From NCBI GenBank assembly GCA_021208685.1, contig JAJOJJ010000021.1:1-46352 (forward strand): a DNA stretch of 46,352 nucleotides, given 5' to 3'. Origin of the DNA: Saccharospirillaceae bacterium (lineage in GTDB: Bacteria > Pseudomonadota > Gammaproteobacteria > Pseudomonadales > Oceanobacteraceae). This document shows positions 16,932 to 25,460 of the stretch, piece after piece (position 1 is the first letter of the stretch; the number at the start of each line of letters is the position of its first letter). The position numbers were made by a program, and so were the translations under genes. The notes under the pieces are model-generated. The model was not told the origin of the DNA, did no database searches, and saw only the letters and a list, made by a program, of their open reading frames with translations.

Positions 16932-17702
16932 TTATAGTGTTCCGAAACTGCTTGCCATCGTTCCCATAATCAATACCCAACCATCAATAAGAACAAACAA
17001 CATAATTTTGAACGGCAGCGAAATGATAATGGGTGACAGCATCATCATACCCATCGCCATCAGGATACTGGCGACCACCAGATCAATAATCAGAAAGGGA
17101 ATAAAGATCAGAAAGCCGATCTGAAAAGCCGTTTTCAGCTCACTGGTAATAAATGCCGGAATCAGAATGTGTATCGGTGTTTCTTCCGGGCCTGCGATAT
17201 CATCACGACCACTGATGCGCATAAACATTTGCAGGTCGTTCTCCCGGGTCTGCATCAGCATGAACTCGTGCAGGGGTTTGATTGCACGCTCTGCGGCTTC
17301 GAGAGGCGTAATGGTTTCGGCCAGATAGGGCTGAACAGCTTCAGCATTAATGGTGCGGAAAATAGGCATCATGATAAAAATGGTCAGAAACAGCGACAGT
17401 CCGAGCAGAACCTGATTGGAAGGCGTCTGTTGCAAACCAATCGCCTGGCGAAGAATGGCCATCACCACAATAATCCGGGTAAAGGATGTCATCATGATCA
17501 GCAATGACGGCAAAACCGACAACATTGTCATGATGGCAAGTATCTGAATGGTGACGCTGTATTCGCCGCCACTGTCGGTCGATTTATAAACGACCGCCGG
17601 AATTCCCAGATACGATGGCTGCGGATCAGCCGCTACCCCCAACAGCGGAAACAGTAACAGTCCGCTGCCAAACAGTATTTTTATCATTATGTGCAGATTC
17701 AT
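16932..17702 (-). CDS. fliP: Flagellar export gate protein FliP
   Basis: FliP is the main subunit of the export channel. The 256-residue precursor has a cleavable-type signal peptide (about residues 1-25, ending near VAADPQ). A membrane helix around 50-75 includes the signature [43 protein letters not shown], and further helices near 185-215 and 220-245 contain the second family signature [22 protein letters not shown]. The ATG overlaps the fliO stop (ATGA). Length and order are standard. Confidence 0.96.
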   Translation of the reverse strand: MNLHIMIKILFGSGLLLFPLLGVAADPQPSYLGIPAVVYKSTDSGGEYSVTIQILAIMTMLSVLPSLLIMMTSFTRIIVVMAILRQAIGLQQTPSNQVLLGLSLFLTIFIMMPIFRTINAEAVQPYLAETITPLEAAERAIKPLHEFMLMQTRENDLQMFMRISGRDDIAGPEETPIHILIPAFITSELKTAFQIGFLIFIPFLIIDLVVASILMAMGMMMLSPIIISLPFKIMLFVLIDGWVLIMGTMASSFGTL

Positions 17703-18118
17703 GAGCGTACCGCTTTTTTCAGTAATTCCTGAAAGCTGACGGTTTTTCCACTTTCTGCTGACGGCAGTGGATCATCCAGCTCCGCTAACGTTGTGATTTG
17801 CTGAGGCGTAATACCAACCAGAAGCTGTTTACTGCCGACCTGAATAACGGCGATTTTCTCCTTCATTCCCAGAGGCAACACAGCAACCATTGTTAATTTG
17901 CCGCTGTTTCCTGTTAACCGTTGCCCCTGAGTTTTATTAACCAGCCAGGCCAGCAACAGAATAATGCCGATAATCAACAGAAGAAAAACAGCCACTCTCC
18001 CCGCCGCCGATAACGGGTCCGGCGCTGCCGGCAACGCAGTATCCGCCAGTGAGACACTGCTGATCAGCAGTGCCACCGGCAAAGCCAGTGTTTTAACGCA
18101 GACGCTGGATACGTTCAC
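17699..18118 (-). CDS. fliO: Flagellar assembly membrane protein FliO
   Basis: FliO assists assembly of the FliP ring. The 139-residue product has an N-terminal hydrophobic stretch that may be a signal peptide (about 9-25). A single membrane helix follows (about 41-62, [20 protein letters not shown]), then a cytosolic domain with the family pattern [37 protein letters not shown]. It starts at GTG, 26 bases inside the end of fliN, and overlaps fliP by four bases. The strong overlaps suggest coupled translation. Confidence 0.92.
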   Translation of the reverse strand: MNVSSVCVKTLALPVALLISSVSLADTALPAAPDPLSAAGRVAVFLLLIIGIILLLAWLVNKTQGQRLTGNSGKLTMVAVLPLGMKEKIAVIQVGSKQLLVGITPQQITTLAELDDPLPSAESGKTVSFQELLKKAVRS

Positions 18119-18608
18119 TCTGACTCACCACATCCGTCAGACGGATACCAAATTTATCGTTCACCATCACAACTTCACCGTGCGCAATCAGAGTGCCATT
18201 GACCATGACATCCAGTGGCTCTCCTGCCAGGCGATCCAATTCAACAACAGAGCCCTGATTTAATTGCAGTAAATTGCGGATAGGAATTTGTGTTGCTCCG
18301 ACCTCCATGGATATTCTCACCGGAATATCAAGGATGACATCCAGTTCCGGGCCGATACCTGTGTTTTCTCCCGGTTTACTGTCATCGTGTAATTCATCCA
18401 GCTCGATCTGACGGATATCCGCTCCGGCAGAGTCAGAATCATCCACGGTTTCTCCGGCTTCCTCCATGGCGGCTGCCCATTCATCGGCCAATCCGGCTTC
18501 ATCATCACCGGCTTCACTGACACCAGCCGCCACCTCATTGGCAAGAGAGTCTGCATCCAGTCCGGATGATTCATCACCCGGCAGATCTTTATCGTTTTCA
18601 TCACTCAT
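18093..18608 (-). CDS. fliN: Flagellar motor switch protein FliN
   Basis: FliN forms the bottom of the C-ring with FliM, binding CheY-P and the export ATPase complex. The C-terminal SpoA domain (about 95-168) contains LDVILDIPVRISMEVG, IRNLLQLNQGSVVELDRLAGEPLDVMVNGTLIAHGEVVMVNDKFGIRLTDV, all canonical. The 171-residue protein has a long acidic N-terminal extension (about 1-85) rich in Asp, Glu and Ala, so it is longer than Escherichia coli FliN. GGGAG precedes the ATG. It lies 12 bases after fliM. Confidence 0.96.
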   Translation of the reverse strand: MSDENDKDLPGDESSGLDADSLANEVAAGVSEAGDDEAGLADEWAAAMEEAGETVDDSDSAGADIRQIELDELHDDSKPGENTGIGPELDVILDIPVRISMEVGATQIPIRNLLQLNQGSVVELDRLAGEPLDVMVNGTLIAHGEVVMVNDKFGIRLTDVVSQSERIQRLR

Positions 18609-18620
18609 ACGTCTCTCCCG

Positions 18621-19589
18621 TCAGCGCCGTCTGCTTTTTAACTGATCGATTATTTTTACCGCCAGATTTTCATCTGAAATGCCCATTTTCCCGCGGAATA
18701 TCGGTACGCCATTCGCCTGCAATATAAATTCATCAGGCAAATCAACCGGAATAATATCACCCGCTTTTAATGCCGCGACTTCACGCAGGGTGATATAGCG
18801 ATCAACCAGGGTTCCGTGAATTGGTACACGTGCATCCAGAATATCTTCGCGCAGTGACTGCAACCAACGCTCATCAACATCATCCACATCACTTTGTACA
18901 CCGGCATCCAGTACCTCACGGATCGGTTCAATCATGGAATAAGGAATGGTCAGATGGAGGTCACCACCGCCGCCATCCAGCTCAATGTGAAACGTACTGA
19001 CAACCACCACTTCACTGGGGCTTACAATATTGGCCATCGCCGGGTTGACTTCTGAGCCTACATATTCAAATTCAAGCTTCATAACCGGCCCCCAGGCCTC
19101 GATCATGTCACTGAACATCTGACTTAATACCAGCTGCACCACACGCACTTCTGTTGGCGTAAATTCCCGGCCTTCAATTTTTGCATGACGACCATCACCA
19201 CCAAAAAAATTATCAACCAGTTTAAAGACCAGCTTGGCATCCATAATAAATAACGCGGTACCGCGTAACGGTCGCATTTTTACAAGATTCAGACTGGTGG
19301 GAACGTATAACGTATGTACGTACTCACCAAACTTCATAATTTGTACGCCACCGGATGCAACATCGGCACTGCGGCGTAAAAAGTTAAACATGCTGATGCG
19401 GGTGTAGCGTGCAAAGCGTTCGTTAATCATTTCCAGTGTTGGCATACGACCGCGTACGATGCGGTCGTTACTGGTCAGGTCATAGGCTTTGACCCCTGTG
19501 GCATCGATGTCGTCTTCAGGTTCAATATCACCTTCGTCGACACCATGCAGTAACGCATCAATTTCATCTTGCGACAGTAAATCTTGCAC
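18621..19589 (-). CDS. fliM: Flagellar motor switch protein FliM
   Basis: FliM is the C-ring protein that receives CheY-P. The N-terminal CheY-binding peptide DLLSQDEIDALLHG is present at residues 3-16. The middle domain contains GRMPTLEMINERFARYTR and a C-terminal SpoA domain ends in GISDENLAVKIID. The length is 322 residues, as usual. It begins with GTG preceded by an AGGGAC ribosome site. It lies 12 bases after fliL and 12 bases before fliN, in one transcript. Confidence 0.97.
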   Translation of the reverse strand: MQDLLSQDEIDALLHGVDEGDIEPEDDIDATGVKAYDLTSNDRIVRGRMPTLEMINERFARYTRISMFNFLRRSADVASGGVQIMKFGEYVHTLYVPTSLNLVKMRPLRGTALFIMDAKLVFKLVDNFFGGDGRHAKIEGREFTPTEVRVVQLVLSQMFSDMIEAWGPVMKLEFEYVGSEVNPAMANIVSPSEVVVVSTFHIELDGGGGDLHLTIPYSMIEPIREVLDAGVQSDVDDVDERWLQSLREDILDARVPIHGTLVDRYITLREVAALKAGDIIPVDLPDEFILQANGVPIFRGKMGISDENLAVKIIDQLKSRRR

Positions 19590-19601
19590 GCTATGTGTCC
19601 C

Positions 19602-20132
19602 TTACTGCATTACAAAATTGGTGAACAAAAGAGCCTCAACGCCTTCAACACCGGATTCACGCTGTACAATCTGGCGAACTTGCTGCAACAGTAATTCCTG
19701 TAATTCAACGCGTCCTTCAGCGGTACGCAGACGATCAAAATTCTGCTCGCCAATGACCCGGATAATATCGTTGCGGATCATGGGTTCATGCAGAGTCAGT
19801 GCATCCACAACGGTTTGCTTACGCGTCATGATGTCAATACTCGCCTGTAAAAAGCGCTGCCGCGAACCCACCTGAAAACTCACGACAAATTCAGGTTTAA
19901 GAATCACATACTGGGCTGGTAATAATGGTTCCTCTTCGACCACAGCTTCTTTGTCAGCGGTTTCTTCATCGCTGCTGTCACCCCCCACCAGAAATAATGT
20001 GGCTCCGACGGCAACGGCAATTAACAGCACAATGCCGACGATAATCAGAATAAGCTTTTTCTTACCACCCCCGGACGATGCTTCGCCAGCGGCTTTGCCA
20101 TCATCCAATTTCAAATCCTGTTCTGCTGCCAT
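19602..20132 (-). CDS. fliL: Flagellar basal body-associated protein FliL
   Basis: FliL is a single-pass inner-membrane protein that surrounds and stabilises stators. The 176 residues have a short charged cytoplasmic tail, a membrane helix at about 25-47 (KKLILIIVGIVLLIAVAVGATLFL) and a periplasmic domain with the family pattern YVILKPEFVVSF and a C terminus ending LLFTNFVMQ. Length is normal. It is first in the fliL-M-N-O-P-Q-R-flhB unit, just behind a good sigma-54 promoter. Confidence 0.93.
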   Translation of the reverse strand: MAAEQDLKLDDGKAAGEASSGGGKKKLILIIVGIVLLIAVAVGATLFLVGGDSSDEETADKEAVVEEEPLLPAQYVILKPEFVVSFQVGSRQRFLQASIDIMTRKQTVVDALTLHEPMIRNDIIRVIGEQNFDRLRTAEGRVELQELLLQQVRQIVQRESGVEGVEALLFTNFVMQ

Positions 20133-20155
20133 GTCGGAAAATCTCCCCAGTAGAT

Positions 20156-20169
20156 GTCAATTTAGCAAT
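20156..20169 (-). promoter_or_regulatory. Partial FleQ-box match overlapping the fliL promoter
   Basis: The minus strand reads ATTGCTAAATTGAC here. The right nine bases, TAAATTGAC, match the published FleQ consensus GTCAATAAATTGAC perfectly; the left half is poor. It overlaps the -12 element and the region before the expected start, so it might serve repression or be accidental. Confidence 0.4.
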
Positions 20170-20179
20170 AGCTGTGCCA
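20164..20179 (-). promoter_or_regulatory. Sigma-54 promoter of the fliL operon
   Basis: The minus strand reads TGGCACAGCTATTGCT, nearly identical to the TGGCACG-N4-TTGCW consensus with GG-N10-GC spacing. The expected start is near 20153, giving a 20-base leader to the fliL ATG. FliL operons are sigma-54 and FleQ dependent in Pseudomonas. Confidence 0.88.
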
Positions 20180-20322
20180 TAGATTTTCGTCAAAAATCCA
20201 TCGCAACCCGGCCCAAAACCGGTAAAAGCTGCAGTAAGTCTAGAAGGTTCTGACACGGGTGCCGGAATTACGGCGATATCAGGAGGGGGATTGCCTGCCG
20301 TCATCAGGACAACAGGAAAGAT

Positions 20323-20343
20323 CCGGCTGCAGGCTGCAGCCGG
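20323..20343 (-). terminator. Strong hairpin between fliK and fliL
   Basis: CCGGCTGCA (20323-20331) and TGCAGCCGG (20335-20343) form a perfect nine-pair stem with a three-base loop, 33 bases beyond the fliK stop. The following minus-strand tail (ATCTTTCC) is only weakly T-rich, so termination may be partial. It would separate fliK from the fliL promoter. Confidence 0.55.
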
Positions 20344-20375
20344 TTTGACGGAAATCCGTGTCGCTACTCAGGGCG

Positions 20376-21704
20376 TCAGGCGAAGGTATCCAGCAGATTG
20401 TGACGACTCATCTGCGGTTGTGGTTTGTCCTCTGTCGGCGAATCCTCAGCCAACAAGTCACCACCGGCTGTGGATGCCCCCTGACCATCACCCGGCTGAC
20501 CCGAACCACTGCCTCCCTGACCACGCTCACTGACATCAAATCCCGCAAGGGTCATTCCCTGTGCGGCAAGGGCGTCACGCAGACGCTGGGCATTGGCTTC
20601 CAGAACATCACGGACATGAGCATGCTGAGCCTGCACCTGCACCGTAGCCTGATCCTGGCTGACGTGTAATTTAATTTCGAGACTGCCCAGTTCCGGAGGG
20701 TCCAGCTGGATCCGCGCTTTTTGCACATCGTCAGCCACCATGGTCATGATCCTTGCTCCGAGAGCACTTCCCCATTCACGGCGGTCCTGACCGAATTCGA
20801 GCTTATCTTTACTCAGCTGCAGATTCTGCGCTTGCCGTTCCGTCTCGGTCAGGGGTTCACCATGGCTGTCCGTTATCCATTGACCGGCTTCACTGCTGGC
20901 ATCGACCGGGGTTGCCGTTACCGGTGGCTGCGCTGAGGATGCGGTCGCGGCATTCGCTCCCGCCGCATTCGCCGGCATCATCATCTGCGGTCCCTGCTGG
21001 TTGATTCCCTTGGGCGTGAGTGTGTTTTCCTCAACAGGCAGCAGGAAGTCTGTCACTTCAACGGTTACCGGGGCATCGTCAGGCGTACGGTCAGCATGGG
21101 AAACCAGTGACTCTGCGCCGCTGTTCTTCGCCCGGTCAGGTTTACCCGGTGCGGTATGGATTACTGCCGGCGTCACCGTCCCCTGAGTGCTCATATCATC
21201 CACCGGGCGCACAGCAGCCGGGGCTTTGATCGGTTCGGGCTGAATGGGGACAGCAAGCCATGGCAGCACAGGAGACGCTTCACTATCACTATCGTCAGGG
21301 ATTTCTGCCGTATCCGTTTCGTCACCGGGCACAACCGCCAGCGCGGTTACATTCTCCGTCAGCCCCGGCGACGATGGCGCCATGTCGGTCGTCTGGGCGG
21401 CCATTTCAAGGCCAATATGTATTTGCCCTAACAGATCCTTAACATCTGCCGCGTCTTCCGGCAGTAATGGCGGCATTGCAAGCGGCAACCTTTGTTGCTC
21501 CGGCGGCAATGTCTGTGCGGCAACCGCTGTTGGCGGAAGTAAAGCCAGCGGCCCTTGTTCGTTCACTGGCATCAACCGTGAAAGTAAGGATGAGAAACCC
21601 GTGCCTTCGGTGTCGCCGCCAGGGCCAGAAAGACCGCTGTCGGTGGCCATACCCAGCGACAGCAGAATATTTGTTGCGTTGGACGTTGATCCCGTCGCGT
21701 TCAT
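20376..21704 (-). CDS. fliK: Flagellar hook-length control protein FliK
   Basis: FliK is the secreted ruler that sets hook length and triggers the FlhB switch. The 442-residue product has a long low-complexity N-terminal and middle part rich in Pro, Ala, Thr and Asp. The conserved C-terminal hook-length domain (about 310-400) contains WGSALGARIMTMVADDVQKARIQLDPPELGSLEIKLHV. A Gly/Ser-rich tail follows. The ATG at 21704 is preceded by GGAG; a second ATG four codons upstream (21716) lacks as good a site. It lies behind a sigma-54-like promoter that separates it from hptB. Confidence 0.9.
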   Translation of the reverse strand: MNATGSTSNATNILLSLGMATDSGLSGPGGDTEGTGFSSLLSRLMPVNEQGPLALLPPTAVAAQTLPPEQQRLPLAMPPLLPEDAADVKDLLGQIHIGLEMAAQTTDMAPSSPGLTENVTALAVVPGDETDTAEIPDDSDSEASPVLPWLAVPIQPEPIKAPAAVRPVDDMSTQGTVTPAVIHTAPGKPDRAKNSGAESLVSHADRTPDDAPVTVEVTDFLLPVEENTLTPKGINQQGPQMMMPANAAGANAATASSAQPPVTATPVDASSEAGQWITDSHGEPLTETERQAQNLQLSKDKLEFGQDRREWGSALGARIMTMVADDVQKARIQLDPPELGSLEIKLHVSQDQATVQVQAQHAHVRDVLEANAQRLRDALAAQGMTLAGFDVSERGQGGSGSGQPGDGQGASTAGGDLLAEDSPTEDKPQPQMSRHNLLDTFA

Positions 21705-21749
21705 TCCAATCTCCATAACCGATGCCCAAAAAGCTTACCCATAGCTATA

Positions 21750-21765
21750 GGCAAAGCACGGGCCA
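21750..21765 (-). promoter_or_regulatory. Sigma-54-like promoter of fliK
   Basis: The minus strand reads TGGCCCGTGCTTTGCC: TGGC and CG of the -24 element and TTGC of the -12 element match, with GG-N10-GC spacing. The expected start is near 21739, about 35 bases before the preferred fliK ATG. Confidence 0.7.
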
Positions 21766-21837
21766 GATTTAAGAACGGAGCAGAAAGGAATTCATTGCGA
21801 AGAGCGGCGCTGCGCACCCGACGCAGCCTTATGAGAA

Positions 21838-22182
21838 TTACAGCATGCCCTGCAGCAGGGTTTCGACTTCGAGATACTCTGCCTCAATGGCAGCAATCAG
21901 GGCATCAGCACCGGCCAGCAGCTCTTCCCGGCCTGCCATTTCCAGCTGGTAACACAGTTTTGCCAGCACATTGGCACTGATGTTACTGCTTGCGCCTTTA
22001 AAGCTGTGCGCCAGTTCGCGTAACTGTTTGGCATCCTGCTGCTGCAGCGCCTGAGTCAGTAATGGCAGGCGTTGCCGTGAATCTTCGATATAGACCTGCA
22101 TCAGGTCAGAAAATTCATCATCCATAACTTCCCGGAGCATATCCAGTGACTCAAGGTCAAAGTGCTCTGCCAGCGACATCAT
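21838..22182 (-). CDS. hptB: Histidine phosphotransfer protein, HptB-like
   Basis: This is a stand-alone Hpt domain of 114 residues with phospho-accepting His59 in LAHSFKGASSNI. In Pseudomonas HptB takes phosphate from hybrid sensor kinases and passes it to the response regulator HsbR, steering swarming and biofilm choice. Here it is translationally coupled to the HsbR-like gene: its ATG overlaps the stop (ATATGATG) and a GGGAG site lies just upstream. A longer frame starting at 22209 would overlap the partner further and is less likely. The gene name rests on context and family similarity. Confidence 0.85.
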   Translation of the reverse strand: MMSLAEHFDLESLDMLREVMDDEFSDLMQVYIEDSRQRLPLLTQALQQQDAKQLRELAHSFKGASSNISANVLAKLCYQLEMAGREELLAGADALIAAIEAEYLEVETLLQGML

Positions 22183-23897
22183 ATTCTCCCATCCAGTGTT
22201 TGCGGCCATCGTATCACCGCTTCAACGATATTGCCCCTGCCCTGATATTCCAGCGATTCACAAATCTGACTGACCAGTGGAATACCCCGGCCACTGTATT
22301 GAGCCGGGGTCGATTCTCTCCGCTCAGTTAACAGCGGTGCAAAATCAAAACCCGGGCCACTGTCTTCTACCCGCAAAACCAGTCGGCCGCTGCGGCCATC
22401 GCCACTGTGCTGCATGTGCACAATCACGTGTCCTTCTGTCAGCGCGGCCAGCCGCGCTTCACGCTCCTGATAATATTGCATAAACCCATCAGAAGAGCGC
22501 TTCAGTTCCGATTTCAGCCCCAGGACTCCGTGCTCAAAAGCATTCGAGAATAATTCGGCCATGACCGTATACAGTTGCCCGCCCATAACCCGTAATCCGG
22601 GAACTTCCATCATGATGTGAATCATCAGGGGTAACGGATTAAAATTTTTCAGCGTTTCCGGCCCAAGATGATACGACATCTGCCAGTCGGTCGGACCGGA
22701 TAACGGCCCGGAAGTGAGCTGCAGTGCAATATCCTCCAGCTCATATTCTTCAATCATGCGCAGTTCAAGCAATGTGGTATCGTCATCACGTGCACTGTCG
22801 GCAATAAAATCCGCCAGAGCATGCTGAATGTCATCGAACACATGCTGCGGATCGTCCGCTGCGGTGAATACGCGGCGTAAGCGATCTTCGCCAAACATTT
22901 CCCCGTGCGGATTGCGCGCTTCAATAATGCCATCCGACCAGACAAACAGGCGGTCACCACTGCCCATCGGAAATTCCGTCAAGGTATCGTTAAACTTCTC
23001 GTTACTCAGCACCCCGAGGGGTAAATGCTTTGATTTCAGGCTTTCAACATGGCCGCTGTCACCACGCAGCATATAACAATCGGGTACTCCCCCCATCCAG
23101 ACGCTGGCGGATTTCCGGTCAAAATTCAGATCCACAACCACCGCACAGCAAAAAAAGCCAACCGGTAAAATACCTTTCAGCTTGAGATTTATTTCCCGCA
23201 GAATATCGCGCAGGGCAAAGCCTTTTGCCGTCATCCCATAGAAAATCTCTGCCAGTGGCATTGCGCCAATCGCTGCCGGTAAACCATGGCCGGTGAAATC
23301 CCCCAGCAATACATGCATTCCCCCTGCCGGTTTACGGGCGGCAAGCAATACATCGCCATTAAAAACCGCCAGAGGTGAAAGCATATAGCGAATATTAGGG
23401 GCTGAAAGGCAACCGGCATGAGCGACGTTGTCAAACACCGCCTTGGCGACGTGCTGCTCATGCAGCAGATGTTCATTATTACTGGCAATGGTATCGCGCT
23501 GGCGCTGAACGGTGCGGTGCATTTCGCGCATGCGGTAAAAGGAGCTGATTTTTGCCTGCAGAATAATGTGGTTATAAGGCTTACTGAGAAAGTCATCTCC
23601 TCCTGATTCCAGACAGTCTGCGAGACTCTGTGCATCGGTCAGAGAGGTCAGAAAGATGACGGGAACAAAATCCTCACCGGCATCCGCTTTAATACGACGC
23701 GCGGCCTCACGCCCGTCCATGACCGGCATCATGACATCCATTAGGATGATGTCAGGGCGGTGCTGGTCAAATGCCTGAATGGCTTCAAGGCCATTCTCGG
23801 CTTCCATTACCTGAAAGCCCTGATTACGCACTATGCGCGAAAGCACCATGCGGTCAATCTGATTATCATCCGCAATCAGGACTTTGATAGCATCCAT
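22179..23897 (-). CDS. hsbR: HsbR-like response regulator with PP2C phosphatase and anti-sigma-type kinase domain
   Basis: The 572-residue protein has three parts. The receiver domain (1-120) has its acceptor Asp in IILMDVMMPVMDG. The PP2C/SpoIIE phosphatase domain (about 170-380) has metal-site motifs GDVLLA, LLGDFTGHGLPAAIG, FVWSDGIIEA and DDTTLLEL. A C-terminal HATPase domain (about 430-570) carries ELFSNAFEHGVLGL, VEDSGPGF and YSGRGIPLV. This is the architecture of Pseudomonas HsbR, which both phosphorylates and dephosphorylates the anti-sigma antagonist HsbA depending on its own phosphorylation. All key motifs are intact. It lies between hsbA-like and hptB-like genes, making a complete partner-switch set. 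Confidence 0.87.
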   Translation of the reverse strand: MDAIKVLIADDNQIDRMVLSRIVRNQGFQVMEAENGLEAIQAFDQHRPDIILMDVMMPVMDGREAARRIKADAGEDFVPVIFLTSLTDAQSLADCLESGGDDFLSKPYNHIILQAKISSFYRMREMHRTVQRQRDTIASNNEHLLHEQHVAKAVFDNVAHAGCLSAPNIRYMLSPLAVFNGDVLLAARKPAGGMHVLLGDFTGHGLPAAIGAMPLAEIFYGMTAKGFALRDILREINLKLKGILPVGFFCCAVVVDLNFDRKSASVWMGGVPDCYMLRGDSGHVESLKSKHLPLGVLSNEKFNDTLTEFPMGSGDRLFVWSDGIIEARNPHGEMFGEDRLRRVFTAADDPQHVFDDIQHALADFIADSARDDDTTLLELRMIEEYELEDIALQLTSGPLSGPTDWQMSYHLGPETLKNFNPLPLMIHIMMEVPGLRVMGGQLYTVMAELFSNAFEHGVLGLKSELKRSSDGFMQYYQEREARLAALTEGHVIVHMQHSGDGRSGRLVLRVEDSGPGFDFAPLLTERRESTPAQYSGRGIPLVSQICESLEYQGRGNIVEAVIRWPQTLDGRI

Positions 23898-23908
23898 GCA
23901 ATCGGTAC

Positions 23909-24214
23909 TTATTCTATTTTGAACAATTGTTCGAAGTTGGAAATTGTCAGTATTTTACGGACATCCTGATTGCAGTTAACAATACGCACATCGGCACCAT
24001 CGCCACCGGCATGATCGCGCAGCAACAGCAGCATCCCCAGAGCCGAACTGTCGAGATAAGAGGTTCCCCCCAGATCCACGATATAGCTTTTTACATCCGC
24101 AGCCATGCTTTCGTAAGCATCGCGGAACTCCTGATGAGCACTGAAATCGAAGCGCCCGTCTACTTTAATCGTCAGTTCCCGCCCATTCCCTGCGAGAGAT
24201 GCTTTTACAGTCAT
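23909..24214 (-). CDS. hsbA: STAS-domain anti-anti-sigma factor, HsbA-like
   Basis: This is a 101-residue STAS protein with the phosphorylation motif YLDSSALGML; the first Ser is residue 56, the same number as the regulatory Ser of Pseudomonas HsbA. Unphosphorylated HsbA binds FlgM and frees FliA, while phosphorylated HsbA works with a diguanylate cyclase to favour biofilm. GGAG lies eight bases before the ATG. It is followed after 11 bases by the HsbR-like gene. The 200 bases upstream, between this gene and cheB, have no gene. They hold a 12-base palindrome TAATAATTATTA (24233-24244) just ahead of the ribosome site, of unknown role. Confidence 0.87.
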   Translation of the reverse strand: MTVKASLAGNGRELTIKVDGRFDFSAHQEFRDAYESMAADVKSYIVDLGGTSYLDSSALGMLLLLRDHAGGDGADVRIVNCNQDVRKILTISNFEQLFKIE

Positions 24215-24414
24215 CTGCTTTTCTCCAACGGATAATAATTATTACGGCAACCCGGCGGGACCATTCCACTTCTGACACGGCATATCACAAGTACCGCCCC
24301 CGGGTGACACACTCTTTGTCCGAGCATGCAACAAGACTGAATGATTTTGTAACGATCAGGCCTGTCCATCAATAGGTTTAGCACAAAGCTGCTTTTTGTC
24401 ACTGTAGGCTATGG

Positions 24415-25452
24415 TCAGACTGCGGCTGCCAGCATCAACTCGGTTATCTTGCTCAATGGCGCAATTTTATCAACAGCACCAAGGTCTGCGGCTGCTTTAG
24501 GCATGCCCCAGACAACACTGCTTGCTTCGTCCTGCGCCAGCGTGTAAGCCCCCGCATTATGCAAACGCTGCATCGCCTTTGCGCCATCAGCCCCCATCCC
24601 CGTCAACATGACAGCGACCAATCGCCTGCAATCAAATACTTCAGCCAGATCATCAAACATCACCTCAACCGATGGCCGGTGACGGTTCACTTTTTCACCC
24701 TGATCCAGCACACAAAAGTAACTCTGTCCCTCGCGCCGAAAGCGCAGATGATAATCACCATGAGCGATAATCGCGCGCCCCGGGCGAACCTCAAGACCAT
24801 TGCAGGCTTCGAGCACTTCAATGGCCATGCTGCGGTCAAGCCGCATGGCAAGCGATGCACTGAAAACCGCCGGGATATGCTGCGTGATCACAATCGGGGG
24901 ACAATGTGCAGGCAAACGGCTCAAGACATCACGTATCGCTTCCGTACCACCGGTTGATGAGCCAATCGCAATCCAGCGACGATACTGAACGGAAGTGTCG
25001 GCCACCGGTAAGGGTCTTAATACTTTGGCGGAGCTGAGTGGCTGAACTCTGGCATGAGCGGCCATTCGTACTTTTTCGGTCAGTGCGGATGCAAACGCCA
25101 GAAAACTCTGCTCATTCTGAGCCTGGGGTTTGGTAATGTAATCAACGGCCCCCATTTCAAGGGCATCCAGCGTTGCCGGTGCTCCGGCCTCCGTTAATGT
25201 TGAGACCATAACAACCGGCATGGGTCGCAAACGCATCAGGTTATTCAGAAACTGCAGACCATTCATGCGCGGCATTTCAACATCCAGTGTCAGTACATCC
25301 GGGTTCAGCTGTTTAATTTTATCCCGGGCGATGAACGGATCGGCTGCCATACCGATAACTTCGATATCGTCCGTTGCATCAAACACCTCTTTCAACATTT
25401 TCCGGATAAGTACGGAATCGTCGATAATCAGCAATCTGATCTTCTTGCTCAT
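24415..25452 (-). CDS. cheB: Chemotaxis methylesterase CheB (second, F7-type operon)
   Basis: This second CheB has 345 residues: receiver domain (IIDDSVLIRKM at about 8-18, acceptor in LTLDVEMPRMNG near 56) and methylesterase domain with catalytic Ser in AIGSSTGGTEAI, His in IVITQHIPAVFS and Asp in LTGMGADGAKAM. It is the last gene of the che operon that starts at 32749. It is clearly diverged from the CheB at 4811-5830, so it is a separate system and not a recent duplicate. It follows cheD by eight bases. Confidence 0.95.
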   Translation of the reverse strand: MSKKIRLLIIDDSVLIRKMLKEVFDATDDIEVIGMAADPFIARDKIKQLNPDVLTLDVEMPRMNGLQFLNNLMRLRPMPVVMVSTLTEAGAPATLDALEMGAVDYITKPQAQNEQSFLAFASALTEKVRMAAHARVQPLSSAKVLRPLPVADTSVQYRRWIAIGSSTGGTEAIRDVLSRLPAHCPPIVITQHIPAVFSASLAMRLDRSMAIEVLEACNGLEVRPGRAIIAHGDYHLRFRREGQSYFCVLDQGEKVNRHRPSVEVMFDDLAEVFDCRRLVAVMLTGMGADGAKAMQRLHNAGAYTLAQDEASSVVWGMPKAAADLGAVDKIAPLSKITELMLAAAV

Positions 25453-25460
25453 AAAACCTC

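Noticed and set aside
21809-21827. Hairpin GCTGCG/CGCAGC after hptB as a terminator
   Set aside because: The stem is only six pairs and no T run follows on the minus strand; the fliK promoter downstream needs no terminator to be explained.
24240-24270. Possible sigma-54 site before hsbA (minus-strand TGGTCCC and TTGCC)
   Set aside because: GG and GC are twelve bases apart instead of ten, which breaks the promoter geometry.
24211-24402. A 63-codon minus-strand frame between cheB and hsbA
   Set aside because: It has no ribosome site or recognisable domain, and overlaps the leader of hsbA.
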